A stretch of 64,000 nucleotides of DNA from Siphonodentalium dalli (lineage: Eukaryota; Mollusca; Scaphopoda; Gadilida; Siphonodentaliidae). This document shows positions 59,944 to 64,000 of this stretch, in pieces. The position numbers were made by a program, and so were the translations under genes. The stretch's first letter is position 1. Each line of letters begins with the position of its first letter. Below the pieces are notes generated by a model. It was not told where the DNA came from. It worked only from the letters and a program-made list of their open reading frames with translations, and made no database searches. Location: the NCBI GenBank assembly GCA_032622095.1, contig CP136067.1, positions 46,173,549 to 46,237,548 on the forward strand, written 5' to 3'.

Positions 59944-60485
59944 CAGGGGGGGGGGGTCGGAAAAAAACTTCGGGCACGTATGGCATTTTTTCCCTTTCGA
60001 TCATTTTGTGTACCCACCCACCCCCACCGCCAAATTTTTTTCCGTTTTCGGCAGTTTTTTCCGACCATTTTTTGACACCCACCCCCCGTTTTAACACTAA
60101 AACAGAGATTTGCGGGGGGAAATTCACTGTAAACAGCTGTATATGAATTTCTGTGCATACTATTTATCATGGATGTTAACATGGACATGTAAATAGGAAT
60201 GAGTCATTTTGATGTCATTCGGCCAAAAAAAAATGGCTGCCAGCGGCCATCTTGGATTTCAAAATTTGCAACAAAATACAACACGATAACTGCCTGCAGT
60301 CAGTTTACAGTTAGAATTACATTATTTCTCTCATTCAAAGTGGGTTTGAGGCCCAACTCATTGCCAAAACACTAAGAAACAAGCAGGAAATTATTTTTTT
60401 AGTTGCGGAAAAAATTGCTTGTTGGTGGCTTTGACCACCCACCCACCCCGGCATACGTGCCGCAATTTTTTTTTCACCCCCCCTG
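59944..60485. mobile_element. MITE inserted in the LINE, with 7-bp TSD
   Basis: AGGCATA lies at both flanks (59937-59943 and 60486-60492). The ends are inverted repeats CAGGGGGGG...GGAAAAAAA...CGGCACGTATG, each followed inward by a stretch rich in CCCACCC or GGGTGGG. Removing the insert joins the LINE protein cleanly (RLFHMP to PAKIATIYD), which proves later insertion. CAGGG ends and a 7-8-bp duplication suggest a hAT-type parent. The 245-codon minus ORF (59451-60188) reads through from this MITE into the LINE and is a chimera. Confidence 0.88.
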
Positions 60486-61370
60486 AGGCATATGGAACAA
60501 TCTGGAGTGGTTAATCGCTTGAATATATTCGTCATGTTTTTCTGAATCCGATTTTTTTATTTTAGGCATCGCCTTTGTTCCACACATTTCAATAACTTCT
60601 TTTTTTCTCAAATTTGGACCTCCGAGGAAAGAAAATGTGATTGCTTTATGGATATCTGATAGTAGGGGCGAGAATTCTAACACGTCAAAATTCGTGAAAC
60701 GAGAAAAAAATGTCTTGGAGCATAGTACAATATAGTCTACTAAACTAGCTTCCCTGCACGTGAGTTCCCCAATTCCATTATCGGAACCGACCATACCCGT
60801 TTAGGTTCGGACATTCCAAGATGGCGGCGCCGAGTAAAGGAGATAAACGGTAAGTGTATATATTGTCTCCACCCTACCATTTGCTATGTAAATGTTATTA
60901 TACTTGCATAAATTAATCAGCTTGTAACCGTAAGTATTGGGTTTTCCGTTATCTTTCGATGTTCGCTTCGGTAGAAACCCACCCGCGGCTCCCTCGCTGC
61001 GATCGAAGAGAAAATCATTCATATGACCCAACGCGCGCGTGTGGGTTGAATCATAGCACACCGCAGTGTTGTCTAGTAATGCCGTTCTGGCGTTCATGTC
61101 ACCAGCTATTATTACATCGTCATTACTACATCTTGTAACATCTAAGTCCTCGTTAATCTTAATATTCCATTGATCAGCTGCATATTTGGTACCTACTGGT
61201 GGAATATACACAGCTCCCACTAACAGGTCCCTGCTAAAATGTTCATCATACCCGAGTATCCGCGCCCAAACAACATTATCGCAAGGAGAGCTGACAAGTT
61301 TAATTGACCTCTCGAAATTAAGACTGCTCAGCGTTTCATCAGTTATACGACATTTCAGGTTTGATATCAT
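60486..61370 (-). pseudogene. LINE APE-type endonuclease domain
   Basis: The minus-strand frame includes DLLVGAVYIPP and DVIIAGDMNARTA, the latter a typical GD-N motif of LINE APE endonucleases. It continues through FLPKRTSKDNGKPNTYGYKL and IYIANGR. After the 80-bp insert it resumes as VGSDNGIGELTCREASLVDY and ends with LSDIHKAITFSF, where functional relatives have S-D-H. The enzyme would nick target DNA to prime reverse transcription. The missing N-terminus (with the first catalytic residues), the altered SD(I)H and the insert make it inactive. Confidence 0.85.
60793..60872 (+). other. exon-like insert with ATGGCGGC and splice donor
   Basis: About 80 bp interrupt the LINE between the codons for NGR and VGSDN. 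On the plus strand it reads CATTCCAAGATGGCGGCGCC, then AGTAAAGGAGATAAACG and GTAAGTG. That gives an ATG in a CAAGATGGCGGC (YY1-like) context, nine codons (MAAPSKGDK) and a near-consensus 5' splice site at 60850. A CC repeat at both borders is compatible with a very short target duplication. It may be a captured first exon or part of an unknown small element. Confidence 0.5.
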
Positions 61371-61380
61371 AATAACATGT

Positions 61381-63329
61381 ATAAAACACTATATATGTGT
61401 GCGCTGTGTGTCTTAATGTGCCTAGTTATAGAGTGGACCAGTCCATGTCTCGAATTAAATAATACACTGTCTTGTTTAACGTTCCTACGATCCAAGTATA
61501 TGTTGGTAATACATGGGACATAGGCATATATTCATGCATTTACGGACTATATGACATGCCCTTAACGACTAAATGATTTAATCAATATTAATTTGGACCA
61601 CCAGAAATGTATCGAAAGCAGCACCTTCATATATATGTGTTCCATTAATTGTACATGCTATGATTGGGGGATATTTTGCTGGACCACACTAATGAGATAA
61701 ACTGTAGGTTAATTGGGAGTCTGCGTTGCCTTTATTTTCTAGTTATTTCTTGATTTGTATAGGAATTATTTCAGGCTCGTTTATACAAAATACGGAGACA
61801 AACAGTTCACATATTAGGTCAAATAACACAGAGACATCTCTTCTTTGTGAACTGACGAACCGTTGACACGTTATCATTGAGCGAAGAGAACCACGTGAAT
61901 AACCCATGGGAACACATATCGCGGATCACAACACTCTGAGACTAACACAGACATTCGGGCCCTAACCTCAGGTCCTGGTAGCATCTCGTCGATTCGCACC
62001 GGTACGGTGACTATATCCCTGATACACATCTCGGGGCCTGACATTGACTAACCCGAGGCAACCTATACCATTCGGCCGGGTAATACACGAAGTACTTCAT
62101 TGTCGAGCAAAGAAATGAGGTGATTAACCCATTACAATTCAATTTATATCGCTGAACAAGGCAGCTACTTAAGAGCACGACCCCATAATCATCGAAACAA
62201 GAAGTTTTGGTAATATCCCTGGTACTAGAATTAAGATAACCTATTTAGAGCTGGCAGTGGATAATCTGTGATGACTTACACTGAATAGTTGGAAACTATG
62301 ACGTATGTTGAGTTGGATAGTTGGTTGTATTTGGGCCACTAACATGTTGAACATTCCATTGGAAAGACTACTTCCGCTAATGATATATAGTTTAGCAAAA
62401 GAGCCATGCTATTAACGATGGGCATACACTCTTCTTGTCAGAGAGTGGTGATTACATATTGATAGCAAGTTTAAGAATCCAGACTACCAAGTTGTCGAAC
62501 ATTTCAGTCGAAAGACTACCTCGGGTGAACGCAGACAATGTCAGACAATTAGGATGCTTAACCTGTAACACTCTATAATATCGCCATACACAATACTAAG
62601 CAACAACTGAGTATCCTCACATGCAGGGTCGAACATAACGATGCAATCTAATCAGCGAAAACAGGTCTCACATATATGTGAACGTTAGTTTCACTGGACG
62701 ATTGCTCAACTATACGAATTGAAAATGTCAACCCTCGGTAAGTTTCTGACCAACATGACGAAATGTCCTGATTAAGTTACCCACATACATGGATCCGGGG
62801 GTATAGGAAATTGTTGGTCGCATTGTTGTGATCTATAATGTGCCACACCTCTTACAAATCGACTCATTGTGCCCACTTACCAAAGCCAATGGCGTAGTAT
62901 TGAGTAGGGACAGTGATCCATAACACACGGTACTCTACCACAACGCACCATGTGGTGTGAACTGTTAATCATTTACCCGGGTGGATACCACCGAGCAAAA
63001 ACCTTGACTGACTAATTTAGCACGCCGTTCGGTTGAAACAGATCGACGATGCATGGCTATACTTGAGCCAGTGAACTGCTCCGGAGAGACTGGTTTAGTT
63101 ACTCGTACATTCACTAGCCGTGGTGTGGAGGGAGGCTTATCGTAGATATGGATTTAGTGTGAGGTCGGCAACCGAATGGATGACACACTATGAATGACAT
63201 AATATAGCTTATAGGTGTTATAGCTAGGTTATCATCGTCGAACCAGTGACGTGATATAAATAGCTCTCAATATGTGATAGCTGCATTCTCGATCCGGCTG
63301 CCCACTGGGACGGTCGCATTAGTGCTTGA
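61381..63329. other. GC-balanced unassigned DNA, possible leader
   Basis: From about 61780 the base composition becomes more balanced than elsewhere and no long ORF or inverted repeat is seen. A weak repeat links 62340-62395 and 62495-62535 (TTGAACATTCCATTGGAAAGAC against TCGAACATTTCAGTCGAAAG, one base trimmed). It may be the 5' untranslated part of the element that encodes the following ORF. Confidence 0.35.
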
Positions 63330-64000
63330 CGCGCTAAGCCAGTGAGTGGCCGTGAGTTGTTTGTCGAAGGCTCGGTGGATTCTTCTCTAATCCCCACCGA
63401 GCTGTTGCATGCGCTAAGCTGTTTCCGGTCGGCCTATTGTGTTAGCTGGACACTCCATGCTAACAGGGGTCGGCTGGAAGTGGTTTTGGATATCCAGGTC
63501 ATCCCGGTAGAATCCTCTATCGGCCGTGGCCTGGATGGACAGACCGGACTCCTCCGGTCCGGGGCTCACCAGACCAGCAGGACCGGGAAGAAGAAGAAAA
63601 AGACACAATCAAGACGACACAGGGACGCCGAAAGGAGGGCCAAGTGGAAACGGGGAACTGAGAGACAAACAGTTCCCTCCCACTTGGCCTCTGGCCCAGA
63701 AGATCGGCCTGCAGTCGTAGTTACCACCACCAGCAGGAAGATGGACGCCGAAGTCTTTCCGGATGTCCCGGTCGTTGTCGAGGACAGCGGAAATGGGGAC
63801 ACCGACGTCACCCCGGACGTCCCCGCACTGTCTTCGTTGTGGAGATGGCAACACCACCCGGCCAGTCTCCACCAGGGGCGGGATCAACCGCCACCGTCCC
63901 TCCGACGCCGAGATACCTGGAGGGGCCGGCGTCGCCCACCGAGGATGAAGAAGAATTAACATCAATCTACACAGACGAGATGATCCAAACGATGGAAGTG
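63330..64000 (+). pseudogene. GC-rich ORF with basic tract, truncated by window end
   Basis: Open from 63330 with no ATG at its 5' side (the first codons would be GTG), so a start further upstream by splicing, or 5' loss, must be assumed. The product has CVSWTLHANRGRLEVVLDIQ, then a strongly basic tract (KKKKKTQSRRHRDAERRAKW, about residues 82-101) and an acidic, Pro-rich part (FPDVPVVVEDSGNGDTDV). Near 63835 the coding frame appears to change: the frame reading PPTPRYLEGPASPTEDEEE and SIYTDEMIQTMEV continues to the edge. The layout of a W-L core and K/R tract followed by an acidic linker resembles N-terminal ORFs of invertebrate retroelements. That identification is tentative. Confidence 0.4.

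Larger units (their letters stand above)
57645..61380 (-). mobile_element. LINE with endonuclease and RT, both ends truncated
   Basis: A minus-strand copy of the family seen at 1.1 and 41 kb, here including the APE-type endonuclease. The N-terminal third of the endonuclease (upstream of about 61370) is missing, and at the other end the sequence stops just after CSLCKNELEYH, in the zinc-binding tail, without 3' UTR. It is interrupted by a MITE (59944-60485) and by an 80-bp exon-like insert (about 60793-60872). Loss of the 3' end is unusual for a LINE and points to a later deletion or rearrangement. Confidence 0.88.

Noticed and set aside
59451-60188. A single 245-codon minus-strand protein
   Set aside because: Its first part comes from the inserted MITE and only the part after the insertion is LINE sequence. 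It is a chimeric reading, not a gene product.

Overview
This window looks like repeat-dense, non-coding DNA from an invertebrate animal nuclear genome. It is AT-rich and has no bacterial operon structure. I find no intact host gene, no rRNA or tRNA gene and no CRISPR array. Recognisable coding sequence is almost all broken non-LTR (LINE-type) retrotransposon. The LINE 3' tails, a tRNA-derived SINE head, a GCGCTTT/AGCGCTATATAAAT tail and many terminal-inverted-repeat MITEs fit a lophotrochozoan, most likely a mollusc. That assignment is an inference from repeat style, not from a diagnostic gene.

Layout. 1-2.1 kb: SINE head and the 3' end of a LINE. 2.9-5.6 kb: three inverted-repeat elements, two of which carry a 69-bp near-perfect palindrome. 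7.1-8.3 kb: decayed reverse transcriptase (RT) of a second LINE lineage. 11-15 kb: foldback elements and a 0.6-kb minisatellite. 17-24 kb: hairpins, diverged repeats, a second palindrome-bearing foldback and a C-tract minisatellite. 23.8-30.7 kb: a MITE pair, a hAT-like element with an 8-bp target-site duplication, two small foldbacks and a gag-like zinc-knuckle pseudogene. 31.3-35.4 kb: a GGTTTAAACC-rich family in which one copy appears split by an insertion carrying another. 35.7-40.3 kb: solo palindrome with AT array, CT microsatellites, foldbacks. 41.0-43.6 kb: 5'-truncated LINE, from RT to 3' tail. 45.0-46.3 kb: two TTAA-flanked palindrome elements in opposite orientation. 51-54 kb: a 3-kb inverted-repeat element with a zinc-finger exon-like ORF. 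55-57.5 kb: tandem repeats. 57.6-61.4 kb: minus-strand LINE with endonuclease and RT, interrupted by a MITE and by an 80-bp segment carrying an ATG and a splice donor. 61.4-64 kb: more GC-balanced DNA leading into an ORF that runs off the window.

The most interesting signal is the 69-bp palindrome (ten nearly whole copies and one half copy). It lies inverted at both ends of two otherwise different element families and also alone, so it behaves like a mobile or shared structural module. Next are the self-nested GGTTTAAACC family, the zinc-finger exon inside a TIR element, and the exon-like insert in the LINE endonuclease.

Few parts work together as genes. The three related LINE copies (1.1, 41 and 57.6 kb) share a C-terminal CCHC-type domain and could have supplied retrotransposition machinery to SINE-like sequences. 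The MITEs would depend on transposases encoded elsewhere. Boundaries and divergence were judged by eye and are approximate.
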